A stretch of DNA of 64,000 nt from Lonicera japonica (Eukaryota > Streptophyta > Magnoliopsida > Dipsacales > Caprifoliaceae): positions 27,777,017 through 27,841,016 of the forward strand of contig CM038466.1 of NCBI GenBank assembly GCA_021464415.1. Direction: 5' to 3'. Positions 45,901 to 57,076 of this stretch are shown here, one piece after another. The position numbers and the translations under genes were made by a program. How positions within the stretch are numbered: position 1 is the first letter of the stretch; each line of letters starts with the position of its first letter. Under the pieces are notes generated by a model. The model was not told where the DNA came from, did not search any database, and was given only the letters and a program-made list of their open reading frames with translations.

Positions 45901-46922
45901 AGGGTCAAGTCGGGGCCAATTAAGGCTTATGCATATATTAAATGGGGGGGGGGGGGGGGGGGGGGGGGTTCAGGTCTTCCAAAATAAACCTGCACCGTTG
46001 CTCACCAGTTTGGAAGCTAGTTCAATTGAATTTAACTTTTGAGGGTAAAAAACAGGAAACCATACTGTTGGATCTTCTCAGAGTCATTAGTCATCACCGG
46101 GCTCGACTTGCAACTCCAATTCGTACAGTCCAGAAAATATACAGCGACTCCGAGTTGGAAGGCATACCCTTTGCAGATTCTGTTTTCCCTCGTGGCGGTG
46201 GAGCCCCATCAAACCGGCCATTGATGTTAATTGAGCCTGCTTACAAAATCAACGGTGAAGATCGAACGAAAACTCAAGCTCGGACTGCACGCACAAATGG
46301 AGAGCCGGACGGCAAGGCTGCAGTCAGGCCAACACCAGACAAAAAGGCAACAGATGCCAAGAGTGAAATGACACAAATGCCCCCCGATTCCAAAGCCAAA
46401 GAAAAGCCATTACAAGACTCTAAAACAATAGAGGTGCCAATGCCCAGCATTAAAGCAAATGCCGAAAACTCCCCTGTATCTGATAACAAGCAGAAACCGA
46501 AACAAGGCAGTGAGCGATCAGATGGCAAGAGTGGAATGACGCAAACATCCAACCCCAAAGCCAAAGAAAAGCCATTAGTGGAATCTAAAACCCGAGAGAT
46601 GCCGATGTCCGACATGAAAGGAAATGATGGAAAACCCCCTGTTTCTGATAATCTGAGCCAGAGCGGCTCCAACAAGCAGAAACCAAAACAAGGGAGTGAG
46701 CGATCAAGGCCGGCCTTGGAAGAGAACATAGTACTTGGTGTTGCTTTGGAGGGTTCAAAGAGAACCCTTCCTATAGAAGAGGATATGGCTCCATCTCAAA
46801 GTCCAGTTGAAGGAAAGGAAATGGCTACACAAAGGAGTGGGACGGGGCCCATGACAGCTGATAAGGGTAAGAAAGATGGGCACAATCCGAATGCTTCTAG
46901 CACTACTCCTGCTGATAAGTGA
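39953..46922 (+). CDS. Mechanosensitive ion channel, plastid MscS-like (MSL2/MSL3 type)
   Basis: Thirteen coding exons: 39953-40030, 40458-40517, 41286-41443, 41881-42004, 42115-42212, 42558-42671, 42899-42959, 44111-44260, 44414-44524, 44690-44857, 44955-45068, 45306-45362, 46056-46922. All phases agree and give 719 residues. Residues 1-100 look like a plastid transit peptide. Hydrophobic segments lie at about 110-130, 157-172, 192-210 and 239-259. The MscS core has [20 protein letters not shown] and the beta domain [20 protein letters not shown]. Known MSL2/3 proteins sit in the plastid envelope, release osmotic stress and affect plastid size and division. Intron 6 uses a GC donor. The long disordered tail (about 460-719) has a tandem duplication. 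It converges with the O-FucT gene. Confidence 0.93.
40063..40399 (+). mobile_element. Intact TRIM in the first coding intron of the MSL gene
   Basis: LTRs at 40063-40180 and 40299-40399 both start TGTTGAGACT and end AACTCTAATA. Perfect ACCTC duplications flank it (40058-40062 and 40400-40404). A PBS (TGGTATTAGAGG) directly follows LTR1 and a purine-rich GTGAGGGGGCG precedes LTR2. Between them are only about 118 bases without coding capacity. This is the full TRIM architecture in the same orientation as the gene. LTR1 is 17 bases longer owing to a local indel. Confidence 0.9.
42672..42898 (+). other. GC-AG intron (MSL intron 6)
   Basis: Exon 6 ends TTATCAAG and the intron starts GCGAGT; the acceptor is TTTGCAG. 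Only this junction joins YCLS to SFIQQAQK in frame as in other MSL proteins. The nearby GTTTTG donor would shift the frame. Confidence 0.8.
43313..43672. mobile_element. hAT-like MITE, copy 2, in MSL intron 7
   Basis: Perfect eight-base duplications AATTTAAG (43305-43312 and 43673-43680). Ends GGGCGTTGTTATTTACACC and, from the right, GGCTGGTATTATTTACACC. The interior matches the element at 33170-33515. It expands intron 7 without touching splice sites. Confidence 0.88.
45944..45968. repeat. 25-base poly-G tract in MSL intron 12
   Basis: An uninterrupted run of 25 G. It follows a GGGTTTGGGTTTG-rich segment (45710-45830) resembling the repeat at 59731. It lies 88 bases before exon 13 and creates a spurious upstream extension of the exon frame (MGGGG...). 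Confidence 0.9.
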
Positions 46923-48089
46923 GATGGTATATATATATATGTTTGTCTGCTAACTCTCTGAATGTGCAGTTGCACATCTGCATAGAATGTTCTTGATTTA
47001 TAAGGGGTTGGTTTCGTTGGTGTGGGCCAACTGGTATACATGGTTTAGATGTATATACCATTTTTTGTTGGGAGTGGAATGACGATGTAGCAAATTGCTA
47101 ATAGATATAGCAGCAGCTTAAATGTTAATAAACCAACTTGTTTTAGTTTTCAGATTCACTTAGCATGATGGTAGTGCAAACAGTATTATCATTATGCATT
47201 TACTTTTGGATTTCCATGACCAGATTTTTCAGCTTGGATCTGTAATCTATCAAATGAAAGCCTATGCTTACAATATTACAGAATAAAAAGCTGGCTTCGA
47301 TTCTGGGATCGACATGATACAATTTTTAGAACTTGTGGTGTCGTCCATTTTTTTAAATAAAAAAATCAGTTTTAATTGTGCTATTAGGATACAAAAATTG
47401 TAATCATGTTCATATTGTGTTACAGTGGATTGCGTTCTTGTTAGTAGAAAAATAACACAATGATGCGCTCTTCTGGTGTCAAGCAAAACGCAAACTAATT
47501 CACCGCCCTGTGATCGAGGGGAAAGGGTTTTAGTCTCATTCCTCCCTCTTTACCGTTTTACTCGATATTAATTCTGAATTTTAGTTACAAGAACGCATGA
47601 GAAAGAGGTGTCAGGGAAAATAAAACCTGCGAACTCTCAAGGGAAAGGTGAAGGTAGGTGCCAGTGAGTTGAAAACTCTTTAGCCCAAAACATACACTTG
47701 ATATGCATCCTAATGAGAAAAGATGCACGTTAAATAAACTACTTGTCAATACCATCATCCATGTTTTAACTTGCAAACAAATCTCTCCTACCATGGTCAC
47801 TCACGCATTCAACTCTTCGAACAAGAGATATAAGCAATCTGTAAATCTGCATGATATATTACATTACGACAATCTAAATAGACTATTCATATGATCATGA
47901 CTGGGAGTGCAAAGTACATATAAATACAAACTAATGTTACAACATCACTCACCCTCAAAAATCTGCAAGCGCCGTGGTAAAACATGGGAGGTTATACAAA
48001 TGAGAGAAACCGTACCGATTCTTATTTTAACTATATGATAAATAAAAGTAGGTTAGCTCCCATAATTAATTAACTGTGCAATATGAAAT
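46923..48089. other. Convergent 3' region between MSL and O-FucT genes
   Basis: Contains the 3' untranslated regions of both genes; AATAAA-like sequence (TTAATAAACC) at about 47129 on plus may end the MSL transcript. No further gene was recognised. Confidence 0.5.
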
Positions 48090-51000
48090 TTAGCTATCAC
48101 ACATGCAATCAGGAGCAGGATATGTATATATGGACTGATGTGGCTTTCGCAGCCTGAGTTGACCTTGCCTGTTTTTGTGCCCATCAAGTACTTGTTGGTG
48201 GAAGTCTGACCAGCTCATGCTCTTGTTTAAGAATAGTTGACCCAACAAGGCCATGTTTGGCCTAATTGTCTTCAGATTTTGGTACGTTCGATGCCCTACC
48301 TGTTACACGAGTTCAATTAAAAGTTATTGTAACGAAATTTAACTTTTGAGCAAGTGATCTATACATCAAGTATGTTAAGCACTTTAGCCAAAACGATCCA
48401 TTAGGGATACACTATGTGTACACACACTAGTCCATTAGGGGTACACTGAATGTACTGTCATGTGGTGCACCTGGTCAATCATCAATATGGAGCTCCACAT
48501 GGGCATATGCCCATTTAATGAAACTTACATGTCACATCATCATTGGCCTATGAGTACCACGTGGCAGTACTTGGGAGTATTGCTTGCAATTTACTAGTCC
48601 ATATCAGCCATTGAATTGGGGGGCCCACCATGCAAATCAATATTTAGAGCTCATCGTGTGGTGGATTGTCGCAAAGATGGGTAATATCTCGAAGTATTTG
48701 GAAAATTTAGAAAAAAAAAAATTACTCTTGATACTTTCTTCTTAAAAAAAAATAAAAAATCTAAATTCAATGTAGCGATGCTCCACATCAAACTTATTGC
48801 AATTTTCTTGATATTGGACCATTCATTTCCAAATGCAACTCTAAATATAAAGTTGAAAAGTGGTTACCATTGCATTGTGCATATTCCCGGGGGAAGCAGA
48901 GATGAAGATGTCACTGTGCAAACTCACATAATAATCGACCGCAGCTAACAAAGAAGCTTTTCCTTTTATGTGGGCCCTTTCTACTGCCAAGGCAAGACTC
49001 TTTTTATCTTCCATTAATGGAAACAATTTCCTCAAGGTTGAGATTCTAGCTTCCCCACCATATACCTGTAATTTTGATCAAGCGATCAAAATTAATACAA
49101 AACCGTTTTACCAGTTGGATTCGGCTTCATAAAGTTGAAATAGGGTCCCACTTGGTTGCATGAACTGTCTAATATGTGAAGTTAATCCATTGTAAAATGG
49201 AAATGCTAGTTTCCCCACCATATACCTGAAAATTTTGATCAAGCTATCAAAATTAATACAAAACCGTTTTACCAGTTGGATTCGGCTTCATTAAAGTTGA
49301 AATAGGCTCCCACTTGAAGTTAATCCATTTTAAAAGGAAAATGTGTTTCATGCTTCAATCCAACAAATTTTACAACGCGATCATAGATTATGTATGTAGA
49401 TTCAAGTATTTCTATAAATTGTATTGTCTAGTTTATGAAGAAGAATTAACTTCAATTTGTAACTTTTTATACTCTATTCATTCTAGCAACCCAAACACCT
49501 TTAAATAAAATAACTCATGAAGAAAATTATTTGAATGTTGAGTTATATCTTTCTACCTTGTGGGAAGCGAGATATAGACGAGTAGTGTTGTCGAAGCCCA
49601 AAGCTGCTAGAAGCAATCCAATTTCTTCTGGAGTCAATGGGCAACGGCCCTGATTTCTCAACTCCACGTCAGTAAACCGAGAGTTTAGGACCCTTCCTTG
49701 CCAAATCACTTGTCTGTATTTAGCCAGAGCAAGCTTCTCGGCTTTACCTCCACCAAAATCGCAGGCCGAATGGGCTGCCATATCCTGAAAAAGTGATCAA
49801 TAATTTAAGCAAGAGTTCATTGGCTCAGATTGCATTATTGTTAAGTCACCATGCCACACCAAAAACCTCGAGTACTTACATAGTCAGTCCACCAATCTAT
49901 TTGTGCTCTAATACCACCAAACACCCCTCCCTCGCCCCCACGTGCAATCGAGTTCTAAAAGATGCTGGACAAAAAGGCACAGCAGGTAGAGAAAAGGGAG
50001 CGACCCCACCCAAATGGGGTTGTTTTTTTTTTGTTTTTTTTTTTTTGTGTGTGTGTGTGGGGGGGGTGGAGGTTGGGGGGGAGGGGGAGGGAGGGGTTTA
50101 CCTTTTAAATAAAAGCCTGTTTTACGCGACCCGAATATAACAGTTTTCCTTTGAATACCCCGATAATAATTTAAATTACAATAGATCGGCTCGGGTGTAT
50201 CTATATATCATGCTTTAACAGTTGTAGGGCTCAAGATGCAAAGTTAACAAAACCCAAACAGTGCGCGCTTATAACTGCCAGTCATTTTACAAGCAGACAA
50301 GAGATTCTTTAAGAAAGATGGCAGAGAAAAGGAAGTACAAGTATACTTGCAATCGTGCTGGGTGTGCATTATAAAATAATTGTAAAATATTGATTCACAA
50401 AAAGATAGTGTTTCCTAGTACTCCTACGCCCCTAATAAAGAATCCATGTTTGACTTACTCATTTTAAAAAATGCACTGACTTTATCACAATCAATGGTTT
50501 AGAACAAAACTTAATTCCTAAAGTAAGCTTTGGTAAGTCAATTATGTTTTGAAAAGAAAAATGGATTCTTAAGTTGGGATGCAGAGACTAGTTAAGATCC
50601 TTACAATACTTCATTTTTCTTAAAAATAAATTAACTAAAGGTATTTAGATTTCAGGTACAAAGTACCGACCATAAACTCTGGCTTGTGTATCGTTTAGAT
50701 GATTTAGACAAATGCAAATGCCAATACCATTACAAAAGTGAGCCACATACCTTATCGAAACGAAGGTGTAGAACGACAAACTTCCCTACTCCTTGTTTCG
50801 CTTTTGCATCAGTAGCTTCTCTAAGGTACTTGTTATCAACTATTTCACTTCCACGAGGATACTGAAGGCGATTGACAAGAGCATCTCCAAGAGATTTAAT
50901 GTGAGGGACAAAAACTAATGCTTGAAAGTTGACCTTACAACGTAGGCGCTGGATATCCTTAGGCATGTTGTCAAAAGCCAGCCGATGTGAAAATGGCGCA

Positions 51001-52207
51001 ATTGCAGCTATCCCATAACTGGAATAGATTATACATCAAATCTTGAAATTACAAACCGACTTTTAAAAAAAATCAAACAAAATATTGGAAAAATAAACGG
51101 ACATAATAAACATAAACGGACATAATACCAACCTCTGAAGAATGGGCAAGACATTCTCTCGATACCAGTTAGCTGAAGCATGAACAGGCGCAGTTTTGAT
51201 TCTGGTAGCTCGAATGGCCGAACCATAATACTCCCTTGTGCTCCAAGAGAATTCATTAGGCAATTCTTTAACTATAGAAATATCGTCCTTCAATGCATTG
51301 ATAAAGTGATCTACATCAAATATATCCATGAATGAGCTGCAGCAGGAAGGAAAAACAAGGGGAAAGAGAGTGAACACAAGATCATATTTGAAAATAAAAC
51401 CCTTTAAAATTTATGAGATGATACATATACACACGCATATACACACAATACAATCAAGAGAATTCGCATAAGGACCTGGAATCTTTCCAAACAGGATTTA
51501 CTTCAAGATGAGGGATCACTAGCGTTGCATTCAGAATTTTAGCAACAGCAACCGCATCACAAATCTGTTCAAAACGACAGGTGCATGAAAGAATGGTTTA
51601 TTGTAAATCAAGAACAGTAGAAGCAATCATCAGTGTTGTAAGCTCTATTACAGTGCGTCTGATAAATAGTAGTTGGAAAATGATTGAAAATACTACTGGT
51701 TTTTAATGAGAAGTTGGAAAAGGAGATGAATGATCTAATGAAATGTTCTATTACTTTTTGGGTTTTCCATGGAATGAAATTCTTTGGAGAATAAGGAAAA
51801 GATGGAGAACATCTCACCAAATCACTTACTTCTCTACGTTTTCAATAACTTTTCGAACTATTTATCAGACAGACCTTTAGTATTTGTATATAAATACCAC
51901 CCCCATTCTCTGCTGGTTCAACCCTCCATCGAGGAACACCTGAATATATCCTTGAGATTCTTCCCCTAATGCTGCTCATTATGAAGTATGCATGCACAAG
52001 ATATAATTAAAATGAATAAGCTCAAATCCGTAATGAGTACTCTTCAAACCTCGTTAATAGAAGCAAATTTCAGAAATTAACCCAAATGCATATGCATTCA
52101 AAAGTTAACCCTTTTTTCTAACACTAACCGGAGGCAGTGATAGATTCAACACAGGGTTTCCATCCTTGGTTGGCCAAAGTCATCCAGAGATCAGACTGCT
52201 GTACATT

Positions 52208-52246
<39 letters not shown>

Positions 52247-55038
52247 AATCGAACACACAAACTCCGGAAACAGCAAATTGTCACTAACTCACTATATAAA
52301 TCTTGCTTACGGTTTTGCGTTGTAAAGCACTCTTGAGCAAACGTAGGTGCTTGGGTTTTGGAGCATTCCATTCCTGCAAGAAGGAATCCAACTATGATAA
52401 AGTAACGTGCAAGTACCCCACAAATTCCACTTCGATATATACCTCCTCCACCCCTAGTTGTTAGTCCACGTTTGACTTTCACATTTTTTAACACACGCAC
52501 TAATTTCATCACAATCATAGAACATAATTTGTTTCATGTCGTGAGTTTTTTTATGTTGATTTTGTTCTGAAAAATAAAAAAGACTCTTAATTTAGAACAT
52601 CTCAAAAAGAAATAGTAAAATCTTAATTAGTTAATTTAGGACAGAGTACTATAGCATTATCATAAGCACATATGCTGATATGCACGAATTTGCTTATGGT
52701 TCAAAGATAAGGCCAAAACCGATCCAAGAGGGCCACCCGAGTTGGTTCGAAGTCATTGCCATTGTCATACCTATGTAGAGGATTATTCGAGCCTCAGCCT
52801 ACGAGGATTTTCATACCTACTACAAATTACTGATACCTATTAAATGGATTAATTTTATTCTGATATGTACATGCACGCATACCTATATATAAGTTATTTT
52901 GTTAATATGTATGGACCGGGACTTTTTAAGTGGGAAACTCAAAGGGAACTGTGAGATTAGGGGTGGATTTTTATACATTATTATCATACCAACCCATACC
53001 ATTACCAAAGTGTACCGAATTTTGGTAATGGTATAGTACCGATCGATATTGTACCGTACCGAAATAATATGGTACGGTACTAGTACTGGTACTGAAAATC
53101 AATACCGATAGTATACTGTACCATACCAAAATTTTGGTACGTACCATGGTATACTAACACCAAATAGTATTTTATTTAGATTTTAATACCAAATACCAAA
53201 ATAATACTAATATACCACAACATTTATCAATAATATTTAGATTAAGAGTCCAGATTTGAGTTAATTAAGGTTTTACTTTCACACTATCTTAACGTTTCAC
53301 CGTCTCACTCAAAAACACGCCGCCCGCCACCCTCTTTCTCTCTTCTACACCTTTTCCTCCATTCTTCTCTTTAGATCTGAAACCGCCAAATACCTATACG
53401 GCACTACTATCCCACCACCATCATACACAATATTTAATTTCAATCACTTTATTTATTTACCCCGCCTTTTTCAACTCTAATGGACCTATTTCAATCTGTT
53501 TGAGGTTAATTTCTCATCTCTCTCTCTCATTCAGATTCTTTACTCTTTTTTTTGCTATATTCTGCACACCGATGATGATGAATTAGCAATTTAAATAACA
53601 TATTCACCTATTATTCAGCTTCCCTTAATTTATCAAAGGCTAATCCTATTAAACTTTAAATATCCAATATTTATCTTCACTTTTTAATTGTGTTAAACTT
53701 CAATCATTCGGCTTTCAAGTATTTGATAGATATGTATGTGTTGATTATAATTTATAATGTAATAATATTTATACATGATTTAGTATTTTTTGAACAATTG
53801 ATTGCAAAAACTTAATTAAAGGCAAGTAAAAATAATTTAATTGTTTTGTTTTTGCAAAAAATGCTTACTTTTAATCGTCCACTTTCAATTTTATTTTCAG
53901 GATTGATTTTTTGGTGATGTATCGTACCACATCGTACCATACCAATATGACAGTGTTATTACATGGGACCAACACTACGCCAGAGAGATGGGAGAAATAG
54001 CGATTTGCCATGTCCCTATCATTATTTTTTAAAAAATTGACCGTCAAATAATGTATTGTTTCATCTCGGCCAAAAAAAAAAATTTCCAGACAATACCAAG
54101 TCAAAAATTAGACAGACTGGTCCGAAACCATGTCTTTGAGGTCCTGAAAGAGGCACACCAACTTGATAGGCTGTGCATTTAATATGTTATTCAAGAAATG
54201 AAGCCTATTTTGTGTTGCTATTAATTATGTTATTATCTCTATAAACCTCTATCAATTATTTGTTTCTTATAATACCGTACTCCATGGGAAAGCCCACCAA
54301 ATCATCTGTAGTTGACAATTTGACACCATACAGCCCTACATTTTTCTCTACTAACCATCTGCACTAATCATCTCTAAAAAGTTAATGTTACAACTTTTGA
54401 CCTTCATTGTTCCTCAAATCTTTTAATCCTAATACATTCAAAGGATTATAATACCATCCTATTTTATACAGATTAATAATCGAAAGACCCCGGATTAAGT
54501 ATCAAACCTTACTTACTACAACAAATATTTGAAGAAAATAAATGCTCACTCCGTGTCAAATTAATAGTCCTATTTAATTTTTTAAAGAAGTTGTCTTCCT
54601 AACTATTAAGGTACGAAAGTTAAAGTCGATTTAAATTGATAATTTGATAAGGTGGAATAAAGTTAAACCATAATAAGGCCATTAAAGTCCTGTGCAAATT
54701 GTTTTCTTGAAAGAAATTCCCAATAGAAGAAGTTTCCCAACCTTCATACCAACAAAAACACCAGCTCAAACAAGAACACATAAAGGGAAAGGCCATTCTT
54801 CTAACAAACGAATTTTCTTTATAACCAAACAAAACCAGACAACAAAATGAGGCAAGAAAAAAGGAAAAAAGTATCACATTGATGGTTGTGATTGAAATGT
54901 ACAATTTGAACATACCGAGAAAGTTGACGGAGAAGCATGACCCAATGGCTTGAAAAGACAAGGGAACAAAAGAGGAAACAGCAATACAAATAGACCAGCA
55001 ATGGTTAAACCTCCATGATTGCGGTGATTGAGCTTCAT
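48090..55038 (-). CDS. O-fucosyltransferase family protein (GT65-like fold, type II membrane)
   Basis: Ten exons in minus order: 55038-54916, 52373-52311, 52198-52129, 51965-51901, 51564-51476, 51336-51133, 51018-50751, 49784-49557, 49065-48868, 48299-48090. Phases all fit and give 505 residues. Residues 1-30 hold a short basic segment and a signal anchor (LFVLLFPLLFPCLF), so a Golgi type II protein is expected. The sugar-nucleotide region shows FLDGGLNQQRMGICDAVAVA (96-115) and HLRFDKDMAAHS (289-300). Later come PLTPEEIGLLLAALGF and ISASPGNMHNAM, all typical of plant O-FucT proteins. Substrate is not determined; related plant proteins act on cell-wall glycans or proteins. Intron 1 is 2.5 kb and holds degenerate repeats. 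Confidence 0.93.
50020..50096. repeat. Low-complexity T, GT and G-rich tract in O-FucT intron
   Basis: Poly-T, then a (GT)n run, then G-rich sequence, inside the intron between exons 50751-51018 and 49557-49784. The open frame at 49793-50140 that runs through it is not a gene. Confidence 0.8.
52209..52243. repeat. (GA)n microsatellite in O-FucT intron 2
   Basis: About seventeen GA units, ten bases upstream (minus strand) of the acceptor of exon 3, thus a CT-rich polypyrimidine tract for splicing on the coding strand. Confidence 0.9.
52960..53945. repeat. Degenerate GGTACCGTACC-type repeats in O-FucT intron 1
   Basis: Many short direct and inverted variants of GTACCGTACC and TTTTGGTAC at 52980-53210, with a further cluster at 53925-53945 (CGTACCACATCGTACCATAC). 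Probably the two ends of one AT-rich transposable element, but a duplication or exact ends could not be fixed. Confidence 0.4.
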
Positions 55039-55216
55039 ATTGCCGGTTGTGGTAATAGTGGTGGAAAGCCCAGCCCAGCCCAGTCCAGTCCCTGAGCTTT
55101 TAAAGCAAGAAAGAAAAAAGAAAACCCTAACCCTAGAATTTCTACAGCGTGTTAATGGGACCCATTTCACAAGTTAAACATCAGTATCAGTAATGGCATC
55201 TCACATGGGCTACTGC

Positions 55217-55230
55217 CTAATTTATATACA
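55217..55230 (-). promoter_or_regulatory. Probable TATA box of the O-FucT gene
   Basis: TGTATATAAATTAG on the minus strand about 180 bases upstream of the ATG at 55038. It would give a leader of about 150 bases. Confidence 0.5.
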
Positions 55231-55539
55231 ATCTCTCTCGCTCTGCATGTTTATGGGTAGTGAATGAAAGAAAGAACGAAAGAAAGAAAGAGGGGTCATT
55301 TTCAAGGCCCAACGGATAGATGCACGGCTTTTAAGAATTGTACTACAAATGGAAATCATTTACTTCTTCACTCCTTTGTTTTTTTTTTGTTTCACAGTTT
55401 TGGTCCTTTTGGAGGTGGAAACACTTTATTGGGGCAGCTGTCACCACTTTACTGATGCACCGACTACTTTCACTGTTGAATTCAAGTCTTGGTTTTTGGA
55501 GTTTTTTTGTCTGACTAGAGTAAGTATAAAACTTATTTA

Positions 55540-56745
55540 AATAAATGAGATACTTTTTAATTTATTTGTGGAAAAGGGATAAAAGAAAAAATGTGAGCGC
55601 GATCAATAGTTTTAAAGATAAAAACGTAACTAGCATCGACGATTTAAAAAAAATAAAAAATTATCCAACGTAAAAACGCCACTAGCAATGACGATTTTAT
55701 ATGTAAAAATGCCACTGGCATTAGCGTTTTTACCAAAAAAAAAAATTTCATAGCTTTTCTTTTCTTTGTTTTTTTTTCTTGAGTAAATATCATAAATGGT
55801 CACCAAACTATTAAGAAATTTTAAAAATAGTCACCCAACTATGATTGGAACCATCTGGCCCATTAATACAAATATACAATAGTTTAATTCCAATTTGGCC
55901 ACTCCGTTAAAACATAACGGGAGTTGGTCATGTGCCACGCACATGACCAACTCCAGGGGCATTTTCGTCCGACCAGCAACACCCGGTGGCCATCTTCATC
56001 TTCTTCAACGACTTTCTCTCTCATCTTTTTTCTCTTTACTGCTAGGAAACAAAGAGTTTGCAATAGAGAGGACATAGCACACATCTGACCGCACATAGAG
56101 AATGGAGATGGTGGTGGGTGTTGCTGTGAACTCCGGCGAGAGAGAGAAAGAGAAAGAGATCTGTGAAACCCATTTGCACTCAGTGCATTAAAAGAGAAAT
56201 CCGATGGCTAGATTTGATCGAAGGTGGATTTTGGTGTTTGTTGTAAGGAAAGAATACCATTGATTCTGGCAAATGTGTGCGTGTTTGTGAGAGAGAGACA
56301 GACAGAGAGAGAGAGACATATGTGTGCGTGTGTGTGAGAGAGAGACGAAAATGCCTATAAATAATGAAGATGGCCGGAGAGGATGAAGAGGACGAAGATG
56401 ACGAACTCCCATTATGTTTTAACTGTAGGTTTTAACGGAGTGACCAAATTGAAACAAAATTATTGTGTTATTGGGCTAGATGGTACGAATCATAGTTGGG
56501 TGACCATTTTTTAAGTTTCTTTATAGTTTGGTGGCCATTTTTGATATTTACTCCTTTTTTTTTTTTGCTTGATTTTCCATATTTTTTTAAAAACAAAAAT
56601 TTTTAAAAAATTATTGCTTGGTTTTATTAAAAATTGAATTTCTCATTTAAATTACAAATAAAACTATTAGTGACTGAGTGAGAGTTTATTATGTGTATAT
56701 TATTGGTGTGAGAGTTTTATCTTTGAATTATTGATCTTTTCACCT
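55540..56745. repeat. Left arm of an inverted repeat pair (interrupted)
   Basis: Segments 55540-55760 and 56560-56745 together match, in inverted orientation, 58930-59480. Shared phrases are AATAGTTTTAAAGATAAAAACG, AAAAACGCCACTAGCAATG and TACAAATAAAACTATTAGTGA. The foldback at 55781-56553 splits this arm. Each arm contains several small variants of the AACGCCACTAGCA motif. Confidence 0.75.
55781..56553. mobile_element. Foldback-type element, 773 bp
   Basis: Ends GAGTAAATATCATAAATGG and, from the right, GAGTAAATATCAAAAATGG, continuing with TCACCAAACTAT / CCACCAAACTAT, so arms extend at least 30 bases and again further in (AACGGAGTGACCAAATTG against GGCCACTCCGTTAAAAC). It has split a repeat whose other copy (58930-59480) is uninterrupted. 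T-rich flanks hide the target duplication. Confidence 0.75.
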
Positions 56746-56924
56746 AAATGAACACTATAACTTCAAAATAATCAATGGTTAAGCATAAAACATGTAAAGT
56801 ATTCAAAATTTAAGACTTCAATTGTTTTTAAAAAAATTGGATTCTTCTTTAGGGACGGATAGAGTAATATGTTTTCTTTAGATTTTATTCATGCATGAAA
56901 TTAAGATAGAGAGCAGAGCAAAAC

Positions 56925-57076
56925 CTTCCGAGATGGAGAGTATCGCCAAGAAATATGACGCCCATCACAACAGCAATCACAATCGACAATGGCTTGAATC
57001 ATGCTATGTACAAGGGCCCTTTTATTCGCAGTCCCCATGTGTGAACAATTCCAGTAAAAAATCCCGCAAAGAACCC
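56925..57076 (-). pseudogene. WAT1-related (EamA) transporter exon with premature stop
   Basis: Between an acceptor TTTTTAG and a GT donor, the minus strand reads VHTWGLRIKGPLYIA, a TGA stop (57001-56999), then FKPLSIVIAVVMGVIFLGDT and LHLG. This is the conserved second half of plant WAT1-related / nodulin MtN21 proteins, ten-helix drug/metabolite transporters. The stop falls at a residue that is usually Met or Ser in the family. Together with missing exons it marks a pseudogene. Confidence 0.8.

Noticed and set aside
45942..46055. Upstream extension of the last MSL exon as a 326-residue frame starting with poly-glycine
   Set aside because: The extension comes from the 25-base poly-G in the intron. 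The true exon starts at 46056 after an AACAG acceptor and continues the family sequence [16 protein letters not shown].
49793..50140. A glycine-rich protein gene
   Set aside because: The frame runs through a low-complexity T/GT/G tract inside an O-FucT intron.
54620..54961. A separate membrane protein on the minus strand
   Set aside because: It overlaps O-FucT exon 1 in another frame and extends into intron 1.
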